52,208 bases of DNA, taken from the IMG/VR virus record IMGVR_UViG_3300027782_000116, positions 1 through 52,208 of that record; one strand, 5' to 3'. The translations under genes were made by a program, and so were the position numbers. The stretch is from a virus. The notes beneath the pieces are model-generated. The model had not been told where the DNA came from. It saw only the letters and a list, made by a program, of their open reading frames with translations, and made no database searches. Below, piece by piece: positions 8,280 through 16,358 of this stretch (position 1 is its first letter; every line of letters begins with the position of its first letter).

Positions 8280-8876
8280 CTATTTTGATTTGTTTACACC
8301 TGTAATTTTACCTCTAAAGATAGAATCACCAACCTTTAAAACAAGGTTTTCATTGATTGTAGATGTTGTTTGCGCTGTTAATATTTGATTAAGTTTTTCG
8401 TCCATAACTTTACGAACGGTATTTTCAATAAGAACAGCAATTGCGTTCATATCAATATTTGATGATTGACTATAGCTTTGTTGTGATTGTTGTTTTTTCT
8501 GTGGTTGTTGTTTACCAACACCCTCTTGCTCCATTAACCTTTTTGCGCCTTTTACAAAATCCATATCAATTGTTTCACTAAGAGATATTTGTGGTATTGG
8601 TGTTTCTCTCATTGCTTTTTTAATGTTATCAGGTAATTTTGATTGGTTTATGCGATCTGTTGTGGGCACACCTTTTGGCATTACCTTAGCAGCATCAAAC
8701 GGAGTTTCTTCATATTCGTTTATTTGAGGATACTCTTCTTCGTCATTACCACGCATAAGCGCCGCTTCATCGATATTACCTCTTTCGTAATTTCCGCTGT
8801 CAACCTTATTCATTACTTTTTTTGCATTAACTAATTTTTGCATTAAGTCGTTTGATGTAATTGCTCCGTTTCCCAT
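8280..8876 (-). CDS. Probable virion-associated protein, unknown function
   Basis: 198 residues in three parts: an acidic, disordered N-terminus (to ~95), a Gln-rich spacer (GKQQPQKKQQSQQSYSQSS, ~120-140), and a C-terminal helix plus strands (MNAIAVLIENTVRKVMDEKL then LVLKVGDSIFRGKITGV), which look like a trimerisation helix followed by a small beta domain. No enzyme motif. TATTTATA on the coding strand (8889-8882) ends six bases before the ATG. Grouped with the other minus-strand low-complexity proteins downstream of the divergent promoter, suggesting a virion role. Confidence 0.55.
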   Translation of the reverse strand: MGNGAITSNDLMQKLVNAKKVMNKVDSGNYERGNIDEAALMRGNDEEEYPQINEYEETPFDAAKVMPKGVPTTDRINQSKLPDNIKKAMRETPIPQISLSETIDMDFVKGAKRLMEQEGVGKQQPQKKQQSQQSYSQSSNIDMNAIAVLIENTVRKVMDEKLNQILTAQTTSTINENLVLKVGDSIFRGKITGVNKSK

Positions 8877-8915
8877 AATAATATAAATATATTTTAATTA
8901 ATTGATAAAATAAAG

Positions 8916-9983
8916 CTATAGATACTCCATTTTATTAATTAATTTCTTAATTCTGTTTATTACCGATTCATTTACAAACATTTCTTCATCTTCTTCGCCC
9001 GGATTTTCTGATGGTGTTTGTTTTTTTGGTATCTCTTTTAATCCAGCATTTGGTTTAGCTGAATTAGCGCTTTGAAATTTTTGAACGTCTACGTTCTTTT
9101 GGTTAACAGCTGCTTGAGCTAATTGATCTACAAGCCCATCAACTTTTTTTGTTAAATCAGTTTTCTGTGTTGTTAATTCTCTAGCAATATCAACATACTT
9201 TTGATAATCAGGAGTTCCTTTGGCTTTTAACAAATTTTCTTTATTACTATCTATTTGTTTTTGAACATCACTAAGATCATTTTGTGCTGTACTAATTTCC
9301 TGGTCAAATGCTCTAGTTTTACTGGTTATTTTTTGTGTTGCCGCTTTATTAAGATCAACAGTCTTAGCTGGTTTAGCTTTTACTGTTGGTGCTGCTGCTG
9401 TTGGCGCTGCTGCTGTTGGTTCCGTACTAACTTCTGGCTCTTGCGGTTCAGGTGTTGGCTTGGCTTGTGGTTTTGGTATTGGTGTTGTTTCTGGCTTTGG
9501 TGATTCTGGTTTAGTAATTTCTGGTTCCTCTGGACCTATGTTTGTTTTTATTTTAACATAGGTTCTCGTCATCGATTTATCTGTTTTTTCATTACTGAAT
9601 TTAGCTCTAACAGTCGGATCAAATGGCTCATTTTTTAATAATGTTACTGCCGACATTCTGCTTACACGAAATGTTCTCCAACCATAATTTGATTTTTTTA
9701 ACCCAACATCAGAAGGCGTTCCTCTTTTAGATTGTGATGGACTATCAATATATGCTCGTACAATCAAATAACCGTTTTTATTTAAACCAATAGCAACTGG
9801 TTCAGCTTTAATTCTATAACCAGGTTTAACACTTTTATTTTTTGGTCTTTTGGGCCCAGTATAATAAAATGTTATTCTATTTTTCTTTCTAATCGCATCA
9901 ACAATTGGCGCGGCTTGTGTTGTTCTTAGCGCGGGTATGTTTGCTTCTTCAATTACCTCATTAAATAAATTATCTAAATTCAT
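8916..9983 (-). CDS. WYL-domain protein with Pro-rich linker and coiled coil
   Basis: 355 residues from the ATG at 9983, chosen over a longer start at 10034 because it begins 1 nt after the previous stop. Residues ~27-122 read as a WYL domain: VDAIRKKNRITFYYTG, PGYRIKAEPVAIGL, NGYLIVRAYI, GWRTFRVSRMSAVTLL. WYL domains sense ligands or nucleic acid ends in transcription factors and defence regulators; there is no helix-turn-helix here. A Pro/Ala/Glu linker (~140-220), a coiled coil (~225-305) and a basic tail INRIKKLINKMEYL follow. The architecture suggests a structural or injected protein rather than a standard regulator. The N-terminus LFNEVIEEANI resembles that of the 11140-11880 gene. Confidence 0.65.
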   Translation of the reverse strand: MNLDNLFNEVIEEANIPALRTTQAAPIVDAIRKKNRITFYYTGPKRPKNKSVKPGYRIKAEPVAIGLNKNGYLIVRAYIDSPSQSKRGTPSDVGLKKSNYGWRTFRVSRMSAVTLLKNEPFDPTVRAKFSNEKTDKSMTRTYVKIKTNIGPEEPEITKPESPKPETTPIPKPQAKPTPEPQEPEVSTEPTAAAPTAAAPTVKAKPAKTVDLNKAATQKITSKTRAFDQEISTAQNDLSDVQKQIDSNKENLLKAKGTPDYQKYVDIARELTTQKTDLTKKVDGLVDQLAQAAVNQKNVDVQKFQSANSAKPNAGLKEIPKKQTPSENPGEEDEEMFVNESVINRIKKLINKMEYL

Positions 9984-9984
9984 A

Positions 9985-10644
9985 TTAAAAATCTGGGTAA
10001 CCTTTGGAACTATTATACTTATTTGATGCCACAACAGCAGTCCTTGTGTTAATATCAGTTAATGAACCAATCTGTCCATTATTTTCTCCTTTACCGAATT
10101 CATCACCATCAGATAACGCGTCTTTGTTTGTTGAAGAATAACCATTAGTGTTACCATAACGATTTCTAGAAATACTATCTGTTCTAACATTAATATCAGT
10201 CAATGAACCAATTTTACCATTATTCTCGCCTTTACCAAATTCATCACCATCAGATAAAGCATCTTTGTTTGTTGAAGAATATTTGTTATTATCTGTGTAT
10301 CTATTTCTAGACATTGTTTCAGTGCGGATTTTTATGTCAGTCGATGATCCAACATTACCATTGTTATCACCCTTACCTTTTTCATCTCCGTCAGATATTG
10401 CATTTTTATTTGTTATACCATATCCATTTTGATCGTTATATTCGTTTCTTCCTAAATTAGCAATTCTATTTTGTATATCAATAGAAGAGCCGATACTACC
10501 CGCTAATTCACCTTTACCTTTTTCGTCTCCGTCAGATAATGCGTTTCTATTTGTTGAATCATATCCGTTGTTTGTTGCATATGAATTTCTAGCCAAGGCT
10601 TCTTGTCTTTGTTTATCAGCAATAATTTCTAATTGTGTTGCCAT
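9985..10644 (-). CDS. Tandem-repeat protein with Asp-Gly-Asp/Gly-Lys-Gly motifs
   Basis: 219 residues made almost wholly of four ~46-residue repeats. Each unit has NA(L/I)SDGDE(K/F)GKG, then a Gly/Asn turn, IGS-TDI, an Arg, and RN-Y---NGYSSTN. The D-G-D-E spacing could bind divalent metal but is not a standard EF-hand. The last two repeats are the closest, implying recent duplication. Very polar, no hydrophobic core, so probably extended or metal-stabilised. Set between two probable virion genes with 1-nt gaps, hence likely a virion or injected protein. Family not recognised. Confidence 0.65.
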   Translation of the reverse strand: MATQLEIIADKQRQEALARNSYATNNGYDSTNRNALSDGDEKGKGELAGSIGSSIDIQNRIANLGRNEYNDQNGYGITNKNAISDGDEKGKGDNNGNVGSSTDIKIRTETMSRNRYTDNNKYSSTNKDALSDGDEFGKGENNGKIGSLTDINVRTDSISRNRYGNTNGYSSTNKDALSDGDEFGKGENNGQIGSLTDINTRTAVVASNKYNSSKGYPDF

Positions 10645-10645
10645 A

Positions 10646-11143
10646 TTAATAATTTATAATTTGTTTCATTCTTTTAATTTCTTCAGATAAACTTACTGGA
10701 GAAATTCCAGAAACTGAAGTTCTTTCTGAGTTATGTTTCATTAAATTTGTTGGTGTTCTGTTAGTTTCTTTTTTACTATGTGTTTTTTTAAACGCATTAT
10801 TTCTAACACCACTTAAGCCAGTATTATTATTAATGTTCATGCTAGCTTCTTTTTTACTTTTAACTTGTGACCTTTCACTATTTAAAAAAGTATTTGCCCA
10901 TTTTTCCATCAAATGTCCGCCATACAAATTATAGGTAACTTTATCTGTGACTTTATCCATTGTTTTTAAATCATGAATAATTCTTTTTAATTGACCGTAT
11001 GTTACTTTTTTTTGATTAATTAATGTTTGTGCTCTTTTAACTCCATGAGTATTCTTATCCTGTAAACCAGAAATAGTGTGATTAATTAAATTAATCACAT
11101 CTTGTGGAACATCATATACTCTATCTTTTAATTCTTGGTTCAC
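10646..11143 (-). CDS. Basic protein of unknown function, GTG start
   Basis: 165 residues. Helical N-terminal half (DVPQDVINLINHTISGLQ; VTYGQLKRIIHDLKTMDK) and a basic, Ser/Asn-rich linker, ending in SEEIKRMKQIINY, an amphipathic tail shared in kind with other proteins of this window. The start codon is GTG at 11143-11141, overlapping the previous stop as GTGA (4 nt), a classic coupling arrangement. Likely virion-associated by context; no enzyme motif. Confidence 0.6.
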   Translation of the reverse strand: MNQELKDRVYDVPQDVINLINHTISGLQDKNTHGVKRAQTLINQKKVTYGQLKRIIHDLKTMDKVTDKVTYNLYGGHLMEKWANTFLNSERSQVKSKKEASMNINNNTGLSGVRNNAFKKTHSKKETNRTPTNLMKHNSERTSVSGISPVSLSEEIKRMKQIINY

Positions 11144-11880
11144 TTTTTAAGTTTATTTATCACTTTAGCCAACGGTATGTTATTTTTTTCTATTGTCTTT
11201 AATAATGAATCAATTTGTTTTTGAACTATTGGATTAAGTGGTTCCTCGTCAGTATTGTCAATAAGATCTGAATCATATGTTTTTTTACTCAAAACAGTTT
11301 CAATATAGTCTTCCATATATTTCTTTGGGTTCTCTACCAATCTAACTAATTCATTTTGTCCTGGGATATATCCCATATCTTCTAGTCTTTTAACCGCCTC
11401 TTCGTGTGATAGACCTAAAGTCTTTGTGAAGTGATGTAATGCTTGCTTATAAGATTCGTCGTCACCTAGTGTGTCATCATAACCTAGCGCTTTACTCATA
11501 TCTGATTCACCCCAATATCTCAAGTTTGTCCTAGCGGTACCAAATAACCCATTTCTACCTTGTGCACCATATGATGTTTGAACCACTTGATCCGTTGTAC
11601 TTTTAGATGTTTCAAATTCTTTATTAACATCTAGAGGTATATTACTTCTTTGTATGTTACCATGATCATCAACGATCTCCTCCATATCTTGCACATCTTT
11701 ATCAACTGCATCAGGTAATTTCTTAAAATTAGTTTTATCTGAAAACTCTCCAGCCATCTTACTCCACTTCTCACGTTCTTTTTTACTTAAAGTCTTGTCA
11801 TTAGCTTTCGCGTAAAAGTATCTTTGTTGCTTTTTAGACGCGAATTTCTCCTCAATGACCTGTTTTAAAAAATCGTTCAT
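11140..11880 (-). CDS. Probable virion-associated protein, first gene of the minus-strand operon
   Basis: 246 residues from the ATG at 11880; a longer frame begins at 11907 but would run through the promoter-like element and overlap the opposite gene's leader. N-terminus MNDFLKQVIEEKFASKKQQRY, a short helical tag similar to the WYL protein's start, then basic helices (ARTNLRYWGESDMSKALGYD) and a C-terminal helix pair. No catalytic motif. TATTTATA on the coding strand lies 16 nt upstream (11903-11896). Family not recognised; placed with other probable structural proteins. Confidence 0.6.
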   Translation of the reverse strand: MNDFLKQVIEEKFASKKQQRYFYAKANDKTLSKKEREKWSKMAGEFSDKTNFKKLPDAVDKDVQDMEEIVDDHGNIQRSNIPLDVNKEFETSKSTTDQVVQTSYGAQGRNGLFGTARTNLRYWGESDMSKALGYDDTLGDDESYKQALHHFTKTLGLSHEEAVKRLEDMGYIPGQNELVRLVENPKKYMEDYIETVLSKKTYDSDLIDNTDEEPLNPIVQKQIDSLLKTIEKNNIPLAKVINKLKK

Positions 11881-11895
11881 TATATTTTCTTTTAT

Positions 11896-11903
11896 TATAA
11901 ATA
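11896..11903. promoter_or_regulatory. Divergent promoter-like element TATAAATA/TATTTATA
   Basis: The 32-bp gap between the divergent genes at 11880 and 11913 contains TATAAATA on the plus strand, exactly the T4 late -10 octamer, 10 nt before the plus-strand ATG. Its complement TATTTATA faces the minus-strand gene 16 nt away. A single element must serve one or both transcription units, as no other sequence is available in so short a gap unless promoters lie inside the genes. Confidence 0.45.
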
Positions 11904-11912
11904 TCAAACCCT

Positions 11913-14900
11913 ATGAAAGATATTTATGTAAATATGAATAATCAGAACATTTTAAAGTATTACGGAACCAAGTTGGATCTAAAATTGGACAGTTCCGAGT
12001 ATTATGACCATGAAATCGTTAAAAATGCTGGCGACTACAATGAAGATGTCCTAGATTTAACCAAAGAAATATCCTATACCGGCTTAACTATCAATACAAG
12101 TTTAAATAGTTTTATCTGTATTAAGACCACAGTTAAACTTATTGAGATCGATAATACCGCTAATGATCCAGATTACATCTACTCTGGATTAACGTTTACA
12201 TTAAACTATTCTAATTTTGTAGCTAATTTTGATACTACTGGTGTGACATATAATAATATTATATTAAACAATCATATATACACATATACAGGAATTACTG
12301 ACGAAGTGCATTATTTTAAAAAATTAACTTACAATTTATCACCTTCAATTGATAATAGAATAACTGGAAAAACAGAAACGGATATTATTGGTGAGTTCTC
12401 AAAAGTCATAATAGATTGTGTTGATAAGCTGGAAGATTCCGAATTATGTTGCCCGAAACAAGTTAAATTGGGTGCAAAACCTTGGGCATATGATTTTAAT
12501 ACAGGATCTGGACTAGACAATTGTGACGCACAAATTAAAAGAAGAACAAGCGCGGGGTGGACATTGGATTTTGTTTTAAATAGACAAGATCTTGATTGGG
12601 TTGATGGCGGGATATTTTATTATATTGGTGTTAGAGGCGATAACGATATAAAAAATTATGCGGATAATAATCTTTCTTTTGGTTTTACTCCTGATGGTAG
12701 GGTTAAATGGACGGCGATACATTATTCTGGAGTCTGCCAATCTGGGTATACTGAAACATATTATACTGCCAGTGGTGAAACGCCTACGATTTGTATGGAT
12801 GATCCAACAAAAGATTTTAATTTAACAATAGTTTTTGAAAGAAACAACTACTATGATGGTTGTGATATTGAAAATAGTGGTGGATGGAATGATTTAATAA
12901 GAGGTCCGCACGCTGTTGATGGGGAGCCGAATTTTGTGTCAAGTGTTACAGGGAGCTCGGTTGCTGATCAAGTAACCGTAGGTTATACCGTAACAAATGG
13001 AATGAAGGTGGTATTATCTGGTGAGACACCCACATATGAATACATTGAAGAATTAAATAAAAACTGGGCAGATGAGAGAAATAGAAGATTAGGCACATTA
13101 AAAATATACTTGAATGGTAGACCTATATATAAGTTAAAGAATTGGGAAGAGGTTATTCCATCTACTAGAGGTGTTCAACCATTTATTCAATCTTGGGGCG
13201 GTGGAACTGGGTTAATGGGTAATGTACATAATGGTGTTTGTTGTTTTAATGTTAAAAAAATTCAATATTATGAAGAACCATTGGATTTTGTGCATGTAAG
13301 ACATCACTACTTAACATCAATAAAACCAAATTTTAATATTAAAGAGTGTGGTGTTTTATGTGATAACGTTCCAAGTGGATTTGTTAAACCAACACCAACA
13401 CCTACAAATACACCGATTACAACAGCGACTGCTGTGCCAACTCCTACACCAACCAATACCGTAACACCTACACCAACTCAAACTGAGACACCAACACCTA
13501 CAAATACACCGATTACAACAGCGACTGCTGTGCCAACTCCTACACCAACCAATACCGTAACACCTACACCAACTCAAACTGAGACACCAACACCCACATC
13601 CACAGTAACCTATTACTATTATTATTTAAGGGATTGTAACCATACACATAATAAAATAGGCAGAAGTTTAACAAGTGGATTAGGTGGAATAACTTATAGT
13701 GTTGGTAATGGTGTATGTTATGAAATTGTGGGTATTGATCCAGGTCCAACATTTGATTATGATTTAGATACAATAACAATAGTTTCTGATTGTAATAATG
13801 CTGTGTGTTTAACCCCAACACCGACACCAACTAGTACTCCTATTGCTACGAGCACACCAACACCTACACCAACTATTACTTTATCACCATACAATTATAC
13901 TATCCAATGTAGGTCGATAGATGGTTCCAATAATAAATATGGTTGGTCAATTCAACAAGATGCGTGTCAAGGAAGTGAAAATAATATTATAGTTTATTCT
14001 AATTCATCAACATTTGTTGATGGTATGAATTTTTATTCAGACACCAACGGAGGTAATATTAATAATATTGTTGCTTGGACTGAATACTATTATTATTATC
14101 CTTTAGAAAATAAATCATTTAGATGGTTAGATGGTGGTACTATTGGTGAAATATTAATTTGTGTGTCTCCTACGGAAACACCGACACCAACTCCTACATC
14201 AACGGAGACAAGTACTCCATTATCAACTGAAACACCTACCCCGACACCAACTCCATTTATACCAGATAATGACTTTACATACGTAATCATACCAGGTAAT
14301 GACTTGGTTTATATGATTATTCCTAATAATGATTTTACATATAGATTAATACCAAGTAATGATTTAAATGGCACAATAATACCTAGCAGTGATTTAGAGT
14401 ATTTGGTTCTACCGTTAAACGATGTTAATTACACATTAATACCAAATACTGATTTAACATACACATTAATACCAAATAATGATTTAAATTATTCATTATT
14501 ACAACCAACACCTAACCCTACTTCAACACCATCACCTACATCAACAGAAACTCCTACACCCACACCTACATCAGATTTCGGTAGTTCAGGATTTCAATGG
14601 ATGACTATTAACTCAGTTACCGATACAACTGCATCGGGTATAGGCCAAAACAACATTACTCTTTCAGTTACGCAAAGTGGAGGTGGTATGGCAATAACTC
14701 AAGGAGTTTTCAACCCAACTGCATTCCCTGAACAGTACGGTGTACCATTTACAGGTAATCAAATTGCAAATTATAATAGTGGTACATTTACTGCAATATT
14801 TAGTCAACCGGTTACCGATGCGTTAGTTGCATTTGCAAGTATTGGACATGGAGGTTTATATGTACCAATTGAAGTGTCTGCACCGTTTACACCAATTTTT

Positions 14901-15578
14901 GGGGCCTCTGTATCTTATCAAAATCCGGTAAATGGTACTCAATATATGCAACTTACGGGAAATGAAGGATATTCAATTATTCGTATAGATGGTACAGTAA
15001 CTGGTGTAACTTTTAACTATACCGTACCTGAGGGTTACTGCAATGTTTGTTTTGGATTTGTAGATCAAAACAATCTAACAACCCCAACTCCCACACCAAC
15101 GGCAACAAGTACACAAACACCGACTCCAACTCCTACACCAACTGAAACACCAACCCCAACACCTACGGAGACACCTCAATTATACTTAAATTGTTATACA
15201 ATAAGACAATATTTGTCTGGTTATGATGGTGGTGGAAATACCGGTTTATATGTTTTGGAATCAGACTATCCTAATGTGAGCACAATTCCTAGTGGTGCAA
15301 TTGCCACAATTAACGGCACACCCGTTAGTGTGGTATATGTTTTCCAACAAAATTCCGCATATTTCCAAGGAGGTATTGGTTATATGATTGATTTCGGACA
15401 TAATGTGGGAATAATAAACGCAGGTACTTATATTGAGTTTTGTTGGTATAGTAATATTTCACCAACTCCTACGGTTACACCAACACCAAGTCCAACGCCG
15501 GATGCGTTTGGAATAATAACAGAAGATGGTATTTATATAATATCAGATGAAAATGGAAATACACTAATACCTGAATAA
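11913..15578 (+). CDS. Large fibre-like protein: lectin-like domain plus Pro-Thr linkers and beta domains
   Basis: 1221 residues. Residues ~190-460 look like a concanavalin/LamG-type beta sandwich (GWTLDFVLNRQDLDWVDGG; LGTLKIYLNGRPIYKLKNWEE; FIQSWGGGTGLM). After that, (Pro-Thr)n linkers at about 492-565, 632-655, 752-783, 867-890, 1056-1090 and 1180-1195 separate small Cys- or Tyr-rich beta domains, including YYYYYL runs and an eight-fold 10-residue repeat (784-863). It ends in a short DGIYIISDENGNTLIPE hairpin. Such bead-and-linker proteins bind host surfaces as tail fibres or head decorations. First gene of the plus-strand fibre block. Domain names are by reading only. Confidence 0.75.
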   Translation: MKDIYVNMNNQNILKYYGTKLDLKLDSSEYYDHEIVKNAGDYNEDVLDLTKEISYTGLTINTSLNSFICIKTTVKLIEIDNTANDPDYIYSGLTFTLNYSNFVANFDTTGVTYNNIILNNHIYTYTGITDEVHYFKKLTYNLSPSIDNRITGKTETDIIGEFSKVIIDCVDKLEDSELCCPKQVKLGAKPWAYDFNTGSGLDNCDAQIKRRTSAGWTLDFVLNRQDLDWVDGGIFYYIGVRGDNDIKNYADNNLSFGFTPDGRVKWTAIHYSGVCQSGYTETYYTASGETPTICMDDPTKDFNLTIVFERNNYYDGCDIENSGGWNDLIRGPHAVDGEPNFVSSVTGSSVADQVTVGYTVTNGMKVVLSGETPTYEYIEELNKNWADERNRRLGTLKIYLNGRPIYKLKNWEEVIPSTRGVQPFIQSWGGGTGLMGNVHNGVCCFNVKKIQYYEEPLDFVHVRHHYLTSIKPNFNIKECGVLCDNVPSGFVKPTPTPTNTPITTATAVPTPTPTNTVTPTPTQTETPTPTNTPITTATAVPTPTPTNTVTPTPTQTETPTPTSTVTYYYYYLRDCNHTHNKIGRSLTSGLGGITYSVGNGVCYEIVGIDPGPTFDYDLDTITIVSDCNNAVCLTPTPTPTSTPIATSTPTPTPTITLSPYNYTIQCRSIDGSNNKYGWSIQQDACQGSENNIIVYSNSSTFVDGMNFYSDTNGGNINNIVAWTEYYYYYPLENKSFRWLDGGTIGEILICVSPTETPTPTPTSTETSTPLSTETPTPTPTPFIPDNDFTYVIIPGNDLVYMIIPNNDFTYRLIPSNDLNGTIIPSSDLEYLVLPLNDVNYTLIPNTDLTYTLIPNNDLNYSLLQPTPNPTSTPSPTSTETPTPTPTSDFGSSGFQWMTINSVTDTTASGIGQNNITLSVTQSGGGMAITQGVFNPTAFPEQYGVPFTGNQIANYNSGTFTAIFSQPVTDALVAFASIGHGGLYVPIEVSAPFTPIFGASVSYQNPVNGTQYMQLTGNEGYSIIRIDGTVTGVTFNYTVPEGYCNVCFGFVDQNNLTTPTPTPTATSTQTPTPTPTPTETPTPTPTETPQLYLNCYTIRQYLSGYDGGGNTGLYVLESDYPNVSTIPSGAIATINGTPVSVVYVFQQNSAYFQGGIGYMIDFGHNVGIINAGTYIEFCWYSNISPTPTVTPTPSPTPDAFGIITEDGIYIISDENGNTLIPE
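13392..13594 (+). repeat. Perfect 96-bp tandem duplication within the fibre gene
   Basis: 13392-13487 and 13488-13583 are identical base for base, and 11 bases of a third copy follow (13584-13594). The unit encodes 32 residues of Pro-Thr linker ending in PTPTQTE. Identity at synonymous sites in a Thr/Pro-codon-rich tract points to a very recent duplication, or to ongoing slippage that lengthens or shortens the linker without breaking the frame. Confidence 0.95.
14262..14501 (+). repeat. Eight 30-bp repeats coding for P-x-N-D-(F/L)-x-Y-x-(I/L)-(I/L)
   Basis: Eight consecutive 10-residue units, for example PDNDFTYVII, PGNDLVYMII, PNNDFTYRLI and PNTDLTYTLI. The Pro/Asp/Asn turn with alternating Tyr and Ile fits stacked short beta strands, as in a solenoid. 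Units differ in DNA sequence, so this array is older than the 96-bp duplication. Confidence 0.9.
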
Positions 15579-15604
15579 AAAAATTATAAAAAAAAGAAGT
15601 TAAA

Positions 15605-16300
15605 ATGGCACTAATAAAAGTTTCAGAATTAAGTAGTACGGGTTCCGTAAAAATTGATGATATATTAATGATATCCTCAACCAGTGGTAGTGGGTACACA
15701 TCAAATCGCATATCAATTGAAGATTTGGTATCAAGTCAACCATTTCTTGATTTAGGTTCTTCAGGAACTGCCGGTTCATCGGGAACATCGGGGTCTAATG
15801 GTTCTTCGGGTTCGTCAGGTTCAAGTGGATCTAATGGTTCTTCGGGTTCGTCAGGTAGTAATGGATTAAGTGGAACATCAGGTTCTAGTGGTACATCAGG
15901 AAGTTCAGGAACAAGCCCTACAAATGTCACATTAAAAACAACGGGGTCTTGGACAGTACCGGCAGGTGCATCAACACAAAGTTTTACAGTTGAGTCCAGT
16001 GCTTCATATACAATGTGGGTAAATGGTAATATTCCAAATGGTATTTTAACTTGGAACGCAACTGTAACAACATCAAATACAAATGTTCCGGCAGTTGGTT
16101 CTCAATATGGTTGGTATTACACACCGGGTAATGCATTAGTTTTAACTGCAATGCCTGACCAAATTATAGGAACAAATGGTAGTATTGCAAATACACCAAC
16201 ATCATACGCACCAAATACTTCAAATGTATTTTCGTTTGGTATAACAAATAATAGTGGGGCTTCACAAACAATTAATTACGGTTATATAAAATTATCATAA
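15605..16300 (+). CDS. Collagen-like Gly-Ser-Ser fibre protein
   Basis: 231 residues. N-terminus (ALIKVSELSSTGSVKIDDILMISS) has the form of short adapter domains that attach phage fibres. Residues 51-104 are 18 consecutive Gly-X-Y triplets, almost all Ser/Thr/Asn and no Pro, likely an extended or triple-helical shaft. The C-terminal ~125 residues form a Ser/Thr-rich beta domain (SWTVPAGASTQSFTV to INYGYIKLS), probably a receptor-binding or trimerising tip. Follows the large fibre gene by 26 nt with an AGAAG leader. Together with its neighbours it makes a host-recognition block. Confidence 0.7.
   Translation: MALIKVSELSSTGSVKIDDILMISSTSGSGYTSNRISIEDLVSSQPFLDLGSSGTAGSSGTSGSNGSSGSSGSSGSNGSSGSSGSNGLSGTSGSSGTSGSSGTSPTNVTLKTTGSWTVPAGASTQSFTVESSASYTMWVNGNIPNGILTWNATVTTSNTNVPAVGSQYGWYYTPGNALVLTAMPDQIIGTNGSIANTPTSYAPNTSNVFSFGITNNSGASQTINYGYIKLS
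15755..15916 (+). repeat. Gly-X-Y coding triplet tract with a 27-bp direct repeat
   Basis: 54 codons encode 18 Gly-X-Y triplets. Within it the 27-bp stretch at 15794-15820 recurs exactly at 15830-15856 (36-bp offset, four triplets), giving a substrate for slippage that would alter shaft length in multiples of one turn. Confidence 0.85.
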
Positions 16301-16329
16301 TAATAAAACAAAATAGACAGAAAATAAAG

Positions 16330-16337
16330 TATTTATA
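16330..16337 (+). promoter_or_regulatory. TATTTATA element upstream of the 699-residue protein
   Basis: TATTTATA followed by ATAGAC lies 22 nt before the ATG at 16359, in a 58-bp gap. Same element and orientation as before several other genes in this window. Promoter function is inferred from recurrence only. Confidence 0.35.
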
Positions 16338-16358
16338 ATAGACAAAAATTAACAAACC

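Noticed and set aside
9984-10034. 17-residue extension of the WYL protein
   Set aside because: It overlaps the previous gene by 50 nt, while ATG 9983 follows the previous stop directly.
11881-11907. 9-residue extension of the 11140-11880 gene
   Set aside because: It runs over the TATAAATA element in the divergent gap and adds no conserved sequence.
13356-13577. Cys/Trp/Arg-rich minus-strand reading frame opposite the Pro-Thr repeats
   Set aside because: It is the reverse complement of (CCA/ACA)n codons in a strongly supported gene; composition is a by-product of the repeat.
15736-15930. Pro/Glu/Asp-rich minus-strand frame opposite the Gly-Ser tract
   Set aside because: Antisense of the Gly-X-Y codons; no leader and no homologous form.
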